A DNA stretch of 64,000 nucleotides from Zea mays (taxonomy: Eukaryota; Streptophyta; Magnoliopsida; Poales; Poaceae): contig NC_050104.1 in NCBI RefSeq assembly GCF_902167145.1, positions 10,190,001 to 10,254,000 of the forward strand, given 5' to 3'. Numbering within the stretch: position 1 is the first letter of the stretch; the number at the start of each line of letters is the position of its first letter. Below the pieces are notes generated by a model that ran no database searches, was not told where the DNA came from, and saw only the letters and a program-made list of their open reading frames with translations. Both the position numbers and the translations under genes were made by a program. Of the stretch, positions 22,666 through 33,667 are shown one piece after another.

Positions 22666-24444
22666 TAGGGGTGTAATCGGATCGGATACGGACGGATATC
22701 AATGAAATCATATTTGTTTTCATATTTGTAGCCGGATTCGAATTCAAATACGGATAGCTTCGAATACGAATACAAATACGGATGTTCTCGAATACAAATA
22801 CGGATAGTCGTGGATCGAATATGGAGCTAATCGGACACGGATAGCGTCGGTAACGAATATTTTTGTCGGATATCGTGTAAGACACCATTCCACACATATC
22901 ATAGTTGTAATCATTTAGCCCCTCCTTTAGTCCAAACATTTTTGAGGATTATATGTGCACATATGCTACACCTCCATAAAATCCATGAATTTCTAAAGCT
23001 ATTTTGAGTATTATTAATTTCTTTATGTAGAAAATCATTAAAATACAATTAAATTCATAAAATATTCAGAACTATGATATGTGGTTTCACGTGTTATTAT
23101 GATATGTGGTTTCACTTATTATTATGGTGGTTGTAATCATTACGGGTTTCACAAATAAGTGGGAATGAAATGAAGTAATTGATGACATCTTGTGGTTTTT
23201 ATGGTTCAAACATTTTTGAGGATGCTATATGGACATATGTTACTCATACGCCAAATTTCGTGAATTTCTGAGACTATTTGTATATTATTAATTTCTTTTT
23301 GCAGAAAATCATCAAAATGCATTTAAATCCATAAAATATTATAGTATCGACAAAAAATTGTAAATAAGTTATCAAGACTAATAAACATTCCATAAGAAGA
23401 TAACCTCAAGTCCCTATATGAAAATGAGAAAGTGAAGTAAAGGTTATGTTGAAACTTGGATACTTAAGCTGATTTCACGTGTAACTCACACAACAAGTGT
23501 AAGAAAATGAAAAGAATCACTGGCATCTTATTGACTTTATGGCCCAAACATTTTTTAGAATTTTATGTAGACAAATGTTAACCCTCCGTCAAATTTTATG
23601 AATTTCTAAGGCTATTTGTGTATTATTAATTTCTTTCTACAGAAAATCATCAAAATGTAATTAAAATCATAAAATAATCTAGTGTGTACCAAAAATTGCA
23701 AATAAGTTATCAGGACCAATAAACATTCTATTAAAGACAATATGAAGTCCCTATGTGAAAATGATAAAGTGAAGTATTGATTATATTAAAATTTGGATAG
23801 TTAAGGTGATATCACATGTAACTCACGTAACAAGTGAAAGTGAATTGAAAGAAATGTTGGCAATCTTTAGATTTTATGGCCCAAACATTTTTGAGGATGC
23901 TATATGGGCATATATTGCTCCTCCGTCAAATTTCATGATTTTTTCAGACTATTTGTGTATTATTATAATTTTTTCTACTGAAAATTATCAAAACGCATTT
24001 AAATTCATAAAATATTCCACTATCGACCGAAAATTGCAAATATGTTACCAGGAACAATAAACATTATATAAGAACATAAACCTCAAATCTCCATATGAAA
24101 ATGATAAAGTGAAGTATTGATTATGTTGAAACTTGGATATTTAGGGCGATTCCACATGTAACTATCCGAATATCTGAAATCTGAAATCTGGTAAGATATC
24201 TGGGTAGATGTCTGGATATCCGAAATATGAAATCCGGATAGTTATCCGAGAAGATATCCGGATATCCGAAATCCGACGGATATCAGTCATATCATATCCG
24301 TATTCGATATCCGAACTGTACTATCCGAATCCGAATCCGAAATCCGAAAATTCTGCGGATATCCGAAAAAAACTATCCAACCGAATAATTAGCCTCTTCG
24401 GACGATCGGATGGTCGGATAATATCTGTACCGTTTACACCCCTA
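22666..24444. mobile_element. Non-autonomous hAT element, 1,779 bp
   Basis: The ends are inverted repeats TAGGGGTGTAA...TTACACCCCTA (with a mismatch, then CGG). They are flanked by identical 8-bp duplications CTAGAAAG at 22658-22665 and 24445-24452, which is the hAT signature. No transposase frame is present. Subterminal regions (22675-22880 and 24165-24430) are full of GGATATCCG and ATCCGGATA words, likely transposase-binding repeats. The interior is a diverged tandem array. Confidence 0.9.
22934..24130. repeat. Four imperfect tandem repeats inside the hAT element
   Basis: The phrase AAACATTTTT (with variants) starts at 22934, 23208, 23546 and 23883. Each is followed by the same block with ATGAATTTCT, TATTATTAATTTCTTT and CAGAAAATCAT. 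The last three starts are 338 and 337 bases apart and the first interval is 274, so the first unit has a deletion. Confidence 0.85.
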
Positions 24445-24452
24445 CTAGAAAG

Positions 24453-26124
24453 GCTACACCCTGCGAGAGAGGGAGCATCTGTCACGGCTCGACGAAACGG
24501 ATGGTGGAGTTCTCCAGAAGAATCCCGCTCTCCTCCACAACGCGTGGTTGGAGAAATACAATTCGGTGTGGACTGTCTCCAGTAGATAGTGTAAAATAGA
24601 GACGTAAAACTGTAGATGACATTGTTTGACACTGTATGCAGAGTGAAGCCTGAAATAAGGGGGTGAGATAGTGGATCTAGGTTCGAGTGAATCATATCAG
24701 AACCCGATATAGAGCCGACAGTGCACACAAATCTTAAAGTTGCATCAACGGACGAGGCGTCGCCAGGCTGGCACGTAGATTGAGTCGAACGGTGTACAGA
24801 AAACGTGTAAACGTTATGTATGACATATAATTTGAAACGGACAGGATTACATGTTATTACTGGTAGACGCTGTCCAGATTCCGGAAGGGGCACATCGAGT
24901 GCGTTTGCGCTAAACTAATGGCGGAAAGAGGCAAGTACAGATGCGCACACTGAATGGAATATTCCAGGGCAAGCAGAATCGCTGCTGCTTTTTTTTTCTG
25001 GTTGGTGAAAAAGAACAGTGGGCGCACCGGCACCGCAGGTCTACTGTGTAGTGCGTGTTTCCCTTGCGATGCGAGCGAGACGGTTTCGGAGCTTGTGGCA
25101 CAGTGGCGCTGGGCGGGCATGCGTCGCATTCCGCGGTTTTAAAGCGTGCGATGTCTTCGTTAGTTTTAACGGCGTTGATCACGGACGTCGACGTCGACGT
25201 CGCGTTAAAAGAAACAGGGATGGGGGCGGAGCCGCGGAGGGAGCAGATAGTGCCCGGCTGCCCGCTCACGCAACACGCATCCCCTCCAAGCGACCGCCGC
25301 GCCGGGACCGGGAGGGCCGCTGACGATGTGCTAGATACGTTTCGGACTTTCGGCGTCCGAGTCGCAGGCCCCGGACAAGCTGGTGTGCGTCCTTGTTTCG
25401 TTGGCCATCAATGGGATCGGTCGCTCGCCACAACACGCTCTGTCCTGCTCTTCTCTTCTCTGATCTGATCTGCATCTCGTGTTGCGCTCCATCTGCTGAT
25501 GCGCTGCTGACTGTGAAGTAAAGTAAGCGGTCCAGTTTGCCGCCCGCACGGGCTCTCGCCCCAGGACTATTGACTTGTCGAAACCTCCACCTCAGCAGGC
25601 CTGGTCGATCGACCAACCTTTGTCCAGTCCTGTCCTACCGAAAATCTACCGCGAGTATGAATGAGAGGCTACGACCACAAGACGTACCGAAAAAAATCTA
25701 CTACGAGTACTATGAGGCTACGACCAAATCACCAAAGGCCGTTGCTGTTGCTGTCCATCTGACAGCACCGGTACTTACTGCTAGTAGTGCTTGGAATTGG
25801 GTCGAGCCGGGTCAGGCCGGGTCGTTCCAGCCTAGACTTATCATGCTTTGGATCAAATAGGTTTAGGTCAAGAAGGCTCAAAAACCTTTTAGGCCGTGTC
25901 GTCTTATCCTAAAGTGCAGAAACAGTGCTTTAGCTCAGCCCTAAAGCACGACGTGTATTCGTTGTGTCGTGCCGGTTCAAACCTAGCCCATATATTTGAA
26001 CCACATAAAATCTAAATATTACAACTACATAAAGTCTATAGTTTACTAAATTAAAGATATTAAATAATGTGAGTAGCATTTAACCACATAAAGTCCAAAT
26101 ATTGAAACCATATTAATTCTATAC
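24453..26124. other. Intergenic DNA with possible old DNA-transposon remnants
   Basis: No coding sequence is recognisable. A (GACGTC)3 stretch lies near 25185. From about 25790 the text has GGGTCGAGCCGGG and GTCGTGCCGG words typical of old hAT-derived repeats in grasses. Similar words (GTGCCGTACCG) resume beyond the inserted gypsy element near 36408. These may be two halves of one old element. The evidence is weak. Confidence 0.35.
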
Positions 26125-26129
26125 CTTAC
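26125..26129. repeat. Target-site duplication CTTAC (left) of the gag-only gypsy element
   Basis: CTTAC directly precedes the LTR at 26130 and recurs at 36372-36376 after the second LTR. Confidence 0.93.
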
Positions 26130-26839
26130 TGTTTAATGCTAAAAAGAGCAGTGCAGACAGTCCGGCTCCGAGGCCGGACGGTCCGCGGTGGTGGCGCGGA
26201 CGGTCCGCGCGTGCGCAGAGTCAGTTAGGGTTCCTAGTTTCTCGCGGGATTCGTTACCTAAAACCGCGGGATTAAATCGGAAATCAGTTTGAAGCGGATC
26301 CAGACCTCCCCTTTATATAGATGAAGGGCTACGACCGATTGAACCCCCATCAATCGAATCAATACAACTTCTATTTCGCATTTATTTCCAGTACAATTAG
26401 GAGTAGTTCTAGTCTAGTTCTAGTTTAGCTCCTCGATCCTCAAACTCTCTGCTTCTCTTCGACTCTACGTCGATTAGAGGAGTCTAGGTCGGTCGGCTCG
26501 AGCCTAGACAACTCCTAGGATCTCTCCTCCCCGACGGGGTTCCTCCCGGGAGCGAGACCCAGGCGCCGCCGGCGATCTTCCGCCGCCCCTGCGTACGCGC
26601 GGACCGTCCGGCCCCAGGGCGCGGACCGTCCGGCCGTCAGGCAGGAGCCCTAGCCTTGCACCAGGCCGCGGACCGTCCGGCCCCTGCGCGTGGACCGTCC
26701 GCTCTTATGCAGAGAGCACCGCCACGCCTCGCACCAGGCCGCGGACCGTCCGGCCCCTACGCGCGGACCGTCCGGCCCTGTGCAGAGGGCACCGCGACGG
26801 TTCTTGTTGAGTGTTTGGCGCTCCAAAAAGGCGTCAACA
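26130..26839 (+). mobile_element. 5' LTR of the gag-only gypsy element
   Basis: The LTR starts TGTTTAATGC and ends GCGTCAACA. A TATA box (TTTATATAG) lies near 26312-26320. The U3 and R parts carry many near-palindromes of the form CGGAC-N-GTCCG. It differs from the 3' LTR by several substitutions and indels, including about 22 bases near 26755 absent from the 3' LTR. The element is thus older than the Copia inside it. Confidence 0.92.
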
Positions 26840-26846
26840 TACTTTT

Positions 26847-26864
26847 TAGCGACTCCGCTGGGGA
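26847..26864 (+). promoter_or_regulatory. Primer-binding site, probably tRNA-Arg type
   Basis: TAGCGACTCCGCTGGGGA, seven bases after the LTR, resembles the complement of a plant tRNA-Arg 3' end (TGGCGACTCC...). The second base differs from the expected TGG, so the site is slightly decayed. Confidence 0.6.
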
Positions 26865-27374
26865 AGGTGTTTAGATCTACTAAAAATCAGGCCCTCAAAT
26901 GGCCGGTTCTAAAGATCACACCGATATCTCCCCGGACAATATCCTGAAGTCGGCTGTTGAAAGTCTGACGACCGATGAGCAACAGCAATACGAGGACTAC
27001 ATGCGTCAAGCGAGGGAGAAATTCTTATCACAATACACGGTGGATCGCCACCAGAAAGTTGTCAAACATGGAGAGACCGACGTCGCATCTCTTCTATCTT
27101 CGCTTCAAGTCCCCAACGTAAGTAAACCCGACGACATCCAATTTATTAAACAGTATATAGATCATCAGCAGAATCAAATGAAACAACAGATTGGAGGGTT
27201 AGAAGAGTCAATTAGAAAATTAACGCATACGTTGGAGAAGTCTGTTGCTCCTAGTTTTCCATCATATGAGACTAGTAATAGGATATCTATGTCTAATACA
27301 TCGGCAACAAATGGGGATTTGCAGACCCAACCATTATATGGTATGCCGATGAACTCATATCCAGGGCAAGTACC

Positions 27375-27640
27375 ACCGCCGCCATCCCTGCTTGGCAGAT
27401 CGGCGCCCCTGAATACGGTCGGACCGTCCGAGCTTCTGCCCGGACCATCCGGCCCATACGCGGACCGTCCGGCTTGCTCTGCCGGACAGTCCGGGGCCGC
27501 CCTAGGACCGCCGCCATCCCTGTTTGGCAGATCGGCGACCCTGGACGCGGTCGGACCGTCCGAGTTGCTACCCGGACCGTCCGACCCTTACGCGGACCGT
27601 CCGGCTTTCTATGCCGGACAGTCCGGGGCCGTACCGGGAC
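27375..27640 (+). repeat. 132-bp tandem duplication in gag with LTR-like palindromes
   Basis: The block starting CCGCCGCCATCCCTG repeats with a 132-base offset (GCCATCCC at 27381 and 27513), i.e. exactly 44 codons, keeping the frame. Each unit carries four CGGAC-N-GTCCG-type words, the same motif found in the LTRs. Confidence 0.88.
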
Positions 27641-27793
27641 TACCGCGTGGCGCCCCAATAATGGCGAACACGACCGGCCAGTTCGGATATACCACCGTAC
27701 AAACCGGATACACATATGTGGAACCTGCTGTTGCACACCATGCACCAAATTATTACACACCACAACAGCAGTATATTTCGCCCTCTACATATT

Positions 27794-27798
27794 TAAAC
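27794..27798. repeat. Target-site duplication TAAAC (left) of the Copia element
   Basis: TAAAC precedes the Copia LTR at 27799 and recurs at 33663-33667. Confidence 0.95.
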
Positions 27799-27937
27799 TG
27801 TTGGAAACTGTACCCATGCCCTAAACAGGGTTGGGAGTGATATTAATAGAGAAGGTAACTGGGCCAGGCCCATTACACTGGGGGTAAGACGGTCATTACA
27901 TGGGGAATAACAGAAACCCTAGACGGGTAGTCTAACA
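27799..27937 (-). mobile_element. 3' LTR of the young Copia element
   Basis: Ends TGTTGGAAAC and AGTCTAACA on the plus strand, 139 bases. A minus-strand polypurine run (GCGGGGGG) directly precedes it at 27938-27945. Confidence 0.93.
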
Positions 27938-27955
27938 CCCCCCGCAGTCACAACT

Positions 27956-30900
27956 CTATCCTGTACAGATGTTGAGACTGGATCGAAAGTCTAAAAAGAC
28001 ACTCGACGGTAACCCCTTGGTGAAGATGTCGGCGAACTGAAGCGTGGTGGGGACGCTGAGAACACGGACGTCACCGGCAGCGACACGCTCGCGGACGAAG
28101 TGCAGGTCGATCTCCACATGCTTCGTGCGCTGATGCTGCACGGGGTTGGTGGAGAGGTAGACCGCGCTGACGTTGTCGCAGTAGACGAGGGTGGCGCGCT
28201 GGAGGGGACTGTGGAGCTCGTGGAGGAGCTGGCGCAGCCAGGAGGCCTCGGCCACGCCGTTGGCCACGGCACGGTACTCGGCCTCAGCGCTGGAGCGAGA
28301 GACGACGGGCTGACGCTTAGCGGCCCAAGAGACTAGGTTGGCGCCCAGGAACACGGCGTAACCGGAGGTGGACCGGCGCGTGTCGGGACAGCCAGCCCAG
28401 TCAGCGTCGGTGTAGACCACGAGCTCCGACGTCGGGGACGGTCGGAGGAGGAGGCCGTAGTCGAGGGAGCCACGAAGGTAGCGCAGAATGCGCTTGAGCG
28501 CGGTGAGATGGGGCTCCCGCGGAGTGTGCATATGCAGGCACACCTGCTGGACGGCATATGCGATGTCGGGCCTGGAGAAGGTGAGGTACTGGAGTGCGCC
28601 GGTCAGGCTCCGGTAGGACGTCGCGTCGGCGACCGGAGGCCCGTCGTCCTCAGAGAGCTTCGCCTGAGTGTCGACAGGCGTGGAGCAGGGCTTGCAGTCA
28701 GACATGCCAGCCCGCTCCAGGATGTCGATGGCGTACTGGTGCTGGTGGAGGAAGAGACCCTGGGGCCGACGCTCGGCGGTGATGCCGAGGAAGTGGTGGA
28801 GGGGCCCCAGGTCCTTCATCGCGAACTCCCGCTGAAGGGCGACGATCGTGCGGTGTAGAAGGTCGGCGGTGGATGCCGTGAGCACAATGTCGTCGACGTA
28901 GAGCAGGAGGTAGACGGTGTCGTCGCCGCGCCGGTAGATGAACAGGGACGTGTCCGACTTGGCCTCAACGAAGCCGATGGAGGCTAGGTAGGAGGCAAAG
29001 CGACTGTACCAAGCCCGTGGCGCCTGCTTGAGGCCGTACAGGGACCGGTTCAGCCGGCAGACCAGATCCGGACGGTCGGCGTCAACGAAGCCGGTGGGCT
29101 GGCTGCAGTAGACAGTCTCTGTCAGAGTGCCATGGAGGAAGACATTCTTGACATCGAGCTGATGAATCGCCCAGTCGCGGGAGAGGGCGAGGGAGAGGAC
29201 GACGCGAACAGTGGCGAACTTGACGACGGGGCTGAAGGTCTCGTCGTAGTCCACTCCGGGGCGCTGTGTGAAGCCCCGAAGGACCCAACGGGCCTTGTAT
29301 CGGTCGAGGGAGCCATCCGAGGTCAGCTTGTGGCGAAATAGCCACTTGCCGGTGACCACATTGGTGCCTGGTGGACGCGGCACCAGGTCCCAGGTGTGGT
29401 TGGCCAAGAGGGCCGCGTACTCCTCCTCCATAGCCCGACGCCAATGTGGGTCGGCGAGGGCAGTGCGAACGGAGGAGGGCACCGGGGAAGCGTCGGGGGG
29501 GGTGCTGGTCGTAGTAGCTGCCAGGATCAGCCGGTCGACGGGGCGGAGAACGCCAGCAGCGCGCCGAGTCACCATCGGGTGGACGTGCCCAGGGTCGCGG
29601 TGGATGGCGACCGGGTGGTAAACGGACGACTCGGAGTGAACCGCCGGAACGTCGGGAGCGACAGGTGGGGCCGGCTTGCGGCGGTGATAGACGACGGCGG
29701 GGTCGGCGAATCGGGCCGCGCTCGTCGACGGGCCCGAGTCTGGGGGCGCCGAGGTAGTGGCGTGGCCGCGGCGATGGTAGACGAGGGCGGGGTTGGCGAA
29801 TCGAGCCGGAGTCGACGGGGCCGCGCGTGGCGCAAGCGGGGTCGACGGGGCCGCGCGTGGCGCAGGCAGGATCGACGGGGCCGCGCGTGGCGCAGGCGGG
29901 GTCAACGGGGCCGCGCGTGGCGCAGGCAGGATCGACGGGGCCGCGCGTGGCGCAGGCGGGGTCAACGGGGCCGCGCGTGGCGCAGGCAGGATCGACGGGG
30001 CCGCGCGTGGCGCAGGCGGGGTCGATGGGGCCGCGCGTGGCGCGGAAGAGGTCGTGGTGGCTGCACGAGGAGCAGGTAACGGCGCAAGGCGGGGAGCCGA
30101 AGGTGGGGGAGGAATCGGATCGGACTCGAGGAGGGAGTCAAGATCGGTGGGTGGGGTGGAGCCAGCAAGGGGAAACACATCTTCGTCAAAGATGACATGA
30201 CGAGAGATGATGATGCGGTGGGAGGTGAGGTCCAGACACCGGTACCCCTTGTGGTCAGGGGAGTAGCCAAGGAATAGACAGCGGGTGGAGCGAGGAGAAA
30301 GCTTATGTGGAGCGGTGGCGGAAGTGTTGGGGTAGCAGGCACAGCCGAACACGCGAAGGTGGTCATAGGAGGGGGTGGTGCCGTATAGGGCGAAGTGAGG
30401 GGTAGGGTGGTGAACCGCCTTCGAGGGAAGACGGTTCAGGAGGTGGGTGGCAGTGTGCAGAGCCTCTGCCCAGTAGCTGGCAGGGAGAGACGCCTGGAAG
30501 AGGAGGCAGCAGAGCATATTAGTGGTGGTGCGGATCATGCGTTCGGCTCGGCCGTTCTGTGCAGAGGTGTAGGGGCACGAGAGACGCAACTGGACGCCAT
30601 GAGTGAGGAAGAAAGAGCGAGAGGCGTTGTTATCGAACTCGCGGCCATTGTCACACTGCAGAGCACGGACCGGGCGACGAAACTGAGTGGATACCCAGGT
30701 GAAGAAGTGTGTGAGGGTGGTGAATGCGTCCGACTTCAACCGAAGCGGGAAGGTCCAGAGAAAATGAGAAAAATCATCCAAAATCACCAAATAGTATTTA
30801 TAGCCAGAAAGACTGAGTACAGGGGAGGTCCACAGATCACAGTGAACCAGGTCAAAAGCCTGCTCAGCCCGAGAAGAAGAAGTAGTAAATGGGAGACGAG

Positions 30901-32961
30901 TATGTCGGCCTAACTGACAAGCATGACAGAGACCCTCAAAATGTCCCCTACTACATGAAGGATCTAGACTACGGGTAATCTTGGTCATGACGTCGGATCC
31001 AGGGTGGCCGAGACGTCGATGCCATGTGGTGGAGGAGGCGGTGGAGACCAGGGCAGGAGGTGGAGACACGCCGGCGGTGGTGGGCTGGAGCGTGTAGAGT
31101 GGCCCCGAGCTGTCACAGCGGGCGAGAAGGGTCCTGGTGGCCAGATCCTTCACAGAAAAACCAGAGGGGTCAAACTCAATGGAACAGGAGTTGTCAGTAG
31201 TGAATCGACGAACAAAAAGAAGGTTGTGAGTGATGTGGGGAGCTACGAGAACATCGTTGAGGTAAAACGGCCCAGGGAGAACCGAGGCACCTACTGAGGT
31301 GACTGGCAGAGTGGAACCGTTTCCAACGATGATCGAGGATGGGTGAGAGGGGAGGGGGGAGTGAGAGCGAGAGAGCGTGCCTGCCGTGGGAGTGGTGTGG
31401 TACGAGGCACCGGAGTCGATCACCCAGTCGGAGGGGGGGGGTGGGGTCATCGCCATGGTGCTGAATGCAGCAGCGAGGGAGGCGCTGTCCCAACCACTGG
31501 TCGGCGGGGACCAAGGCGTCGAGGTGTGGGTCCCCGGAGGCAGGAGCGCGGGCGGAGCCTGGGGCACGACGGGGACACCGTAGGGAGGTGCGCCGTAGTG
31601 AGGTGCAGTCAGGAGGGCTGGCGCCGGAGGACGGGAGGTACTCGGTGCCTGGCCCGGCCACATGGCGATGGTCCCGGTCCAGGGGTTGTAGAATGACGGC
31701 CACGCGTGGCCGCCACCCCGGCCGGAGGGACCACCACGAGAGGAGCCGCCGCTCCCACGGCCGCCCTTGCGGGAGCGACGACCCCCGTCGGTCGTGGAAG
31801 TCGGACGAGGGGTCGCCGGGACGGCAGGTGGAGGGCGGGTGGGAGCCCCGGTCGTCGGAGGACGGGTGGCCTGGCCCCCTGAAGGCGGCTGACCACTGGT
31901 AGGAGCGCTGTAGAGGGCCGAGGCAGGAGTGGATGCCTCATTCGCCATGGTGAGCTCCTCGAGGAGAAGCTCGTTCCGCACGGCGTGGAAGGTGGGGAAG
32001 GGCACGCTCCTCTTGATGAGAGCCTTCAGGTGGCCGTAGCGGGGGCTGAGGCCACGCAGGAGGTTCAGCACCAGGGTACGATCGGCAACAGGCTCGCCGA
32101 GATCGCGGAGAGAGTCAGCCAGACCCTTCATCTGGCGGCAGTATTCTCCCACGGAGAGGTCCCCCTGAGAGAACAGGTGGAACTGGGCGTCGAGGTGGAG
32201 CGCCCGCGCATCCCGATTCCCGAGGAACTGGTCCTCGAGAGCGAGCCACGCCTGGCGTGCAGTGTCCGCCTGATCGCGGATGATGTCCTGCAGCTCAACG
32301 GTGATGGTACCGTGGAGCCACGAGAGGACAACGCTGTCCATGAGGCACCAGGAGCGAGGTGGTGGAGCGTCGTGGTCGACGAGGACGTGATCGTCGAGGA
32401 CGAACCGCCGCAGCGTGAGAAGGACCTGTCCTCGCCAGCGGGGGTAGTGGGGAGACGCCGGATCCAACACCACGGACACGAGGGCCCGGATGTTGTGCAG
32501 ACCTGCGGCCTGAGCGTGGAGAGCAGCGATGAGGTCAGCGTCGATGTCGGAGGCGGGGGGTCCTCCGGGGGTTCCGCAGGGGCGGTCGGCGGACGCCCGA
32601 GGAGGCGCTGCGTGGTGGCCATCTGGGTGGTCAGAGCGGCGCCCAGGGCACGCTCTCTCTCCAGGGCGAGGGAGGCGACGCGCTCGCGCTCTCGCGAAGC
32701 CGTCACAGCGGCCTGGATCGTGGCGAGGGTGTCGACAAGTGGAACGTCGGCGGCGGGGAGTACGGAGGGTGCGACGATGGGGCTCCAAGTGGGTGAAGCG
32801 AGAGCGGGAAACCCCGGCGGGGAGCCACGGCGCAGAGGCAGCGGGGGAGCGGCGTGGAGCGGCCCGAGGCCGGCGATGTAGGGGGCCCCTCCACGGGCGA
32901 GCTCGCTGCTGATCGCAGCAGGGGTGGTGGGGCCGGTGGTGACGGTGGCGGTGTCGTCCAT
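27956..32961 (-). CDS. gag-pol: Copia Gag-Pol polyprotein, pol intact, gag with one frame change
   Basis: One frame is open from the stop at 27956 up past 32555 and even into the LTR (33598). The likely start is the Met at 32961 in a different frame (MDDTATVTTG), which enters the main frame at a run of six C near 32560-32555. In numbering from 33598, the gag core starts near residue 420, protease DSGA is at 728, the HHCC integrase zinc domain near 850-890, integrase core Asp/Asp/Glu near 916/980/1017, RT from about 1400 with YVDD at 1567-1570, and RNase H from about 1730 (DADWAGC, SSAEAEY). A Pro/Ala-rich tandem linker lies between integrase and RT. It encodes all enzymes for retrotransposition. 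Confidence 0.85.
29817..30056 (-). repeat. Eight 30-bp repeats in the integrase-RT linker
   Basis: GGGGCCGCGCGTGGCGC begins every 30 bases from 29817 to 30027. On the coding strand this gives decapeptides of the type APRAAPSTPP, alternating ILP and TPP variants, so a 60-bp higher-order unit is likely. The frame is kept. Confidence 0.93.
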
Positions 32962-33506
32962 GGCGACGACGGCGGGCAGCGGCACCGGCGTGGGGAGTGG
33001 GCGCGGTCGGGGTGGTGCGCAGCCCTGCTGGCCGCCAGAGGGCGTCGTAAGGCCGGAGACGGGGCTCTGGCGGCGGGTGCACGGCTGCTCGGCACGGATG
33101 TCGCGGACGTCGGGGCGGCGCACGCAGCAGGGCGCGGCAGCACGGCGGGGCTCCTGGCGACGGCCGCGCAGGAGCAGCGGGGAGAAGGGCGGGCGGCGCT
33201 CGGTCGCTCAGCAACGGGCGCGGCAGGGCGCTGGCGCGGTCCGGCGCCTGGGCAGCGCGCGCGTCGCGCGGCTGGCAGGGGCAACGTGCAGGAGGGAACG
33301 CACGGGGCCGGCTGCCTGGCTTGCGCAGGCGCTTCCTGCTTCCTGGTGCGTGAGCGCGAGAGGGAGAGCAAGGGGAGGAGAGAGAGGAGCCGGCGGCTGT
33401 GCAGGGGAGAGGAGGGAGAGGTGCCGGCGGCGGCTGTTGGCGGCTGTAGGGGAGAGGGAGCCCCCCCCCCCCGGCGGCTGTAGGGAAGGAGACAGGAAAC
33501 CTAAAC

Positions 33507-33523
33507 CTAGACTGATGATACCG
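33507..33523 (-). promoter_or_regulatory. Primer-binding region of the young Copia element
   Basis: On the minus strand CGGTATCATCAGTC follows the LTR end CCAACA. GGTATCA matches the usual initiator tRNA-Met complement, but the remainder diverges from it. Confidence 0.5.
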
Positions 33524-33662
33524 TGTTGGAAACTGTACCCATGCCCTAAACAGGGTTGGGAGTGATATTAATAGAGAAGGTAACTGGGCCAGGCCCATTA
33601 CACTGGGGGTAAGACGGTCATTACATGGGGAATAACAGAAACCCTAGACGGGTAGTCTAACA
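33524..33662 (-). mobile_element. 5' LTR of the young Copia element
   Basis: 139 bases, identical by eye to 27799-27937. It is followed by the TSD TAAAC at 33663-33667. Confidence 0.93.
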
Positions 33663-33667
33663 TAAAC

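Larger units (their letters stand above)
26899..27798 (+). pseudogene. gag: Gag N-terminal half of the gag-only gypsy element
   Basis: The Met at 26899 opens 300 codons that run into the Copia insertion at 27799. Residues 1-60 are acidic, with an EQQQYEDYMRQAREKF helix. About residues 75-115 form a coiled-coil-like stretch (QFIKQYIDHQQNQMKQQ). Residues 160-250 are a 44-codon tandem duplication that is Pro/Ser/Gly-rich and encoded by DNA full of CGGACCGTCCG palindromes. The frame resumes exactly at 33668, so the insertion split an intact frame. Gag would form the particle. Confidence 0.85.
27799..33662 (-). mobile_element. Young full-length Ty1/copia element (Ale/Retrofit-like)
   Basis: A 5,864-bp minus-oriented element with 139-bp LTRs (27799-27937 and 33524-33662) that are identical by eye, TSD TAAAC, a polypurine tract next to the left LTR and a primer-binding region next to the right LTR. 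The pol frame is uninterrupted from 32550 to 27956. The order PR-IN-RT-RH is that of copia. Short LTRs and the RT style suggest the Ale/Retrofit group. It is the youngest-looking element of the window. Confidence 0.92.

Noticed and set aside
25180..25205. GACGTC triple repeat as a regulatory array
   Set aside because: Only three units, without any nearby gene or transcript signal.
24857..25616. Overlapping ORFs of 90-137 codons in intergenic DNA
   Set aside because: Composition is low in stops on both strands, with no domain, no start context and no splice structure.
28100..33565. Long plus-strand and alternate-frame ORFs opposite the Copia polyprotein
   Set aside because: They are shadows of a very GC-rich coding sequence (stop codons are rare in all frames) and show no domains.
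32962..33598. N-terminal extension of the Copia frame from the Met at 33598
   Set aside because: That Met lies inside the 5' LTR and the extension crosses the primer-binding site, so it cannot be the natural start.
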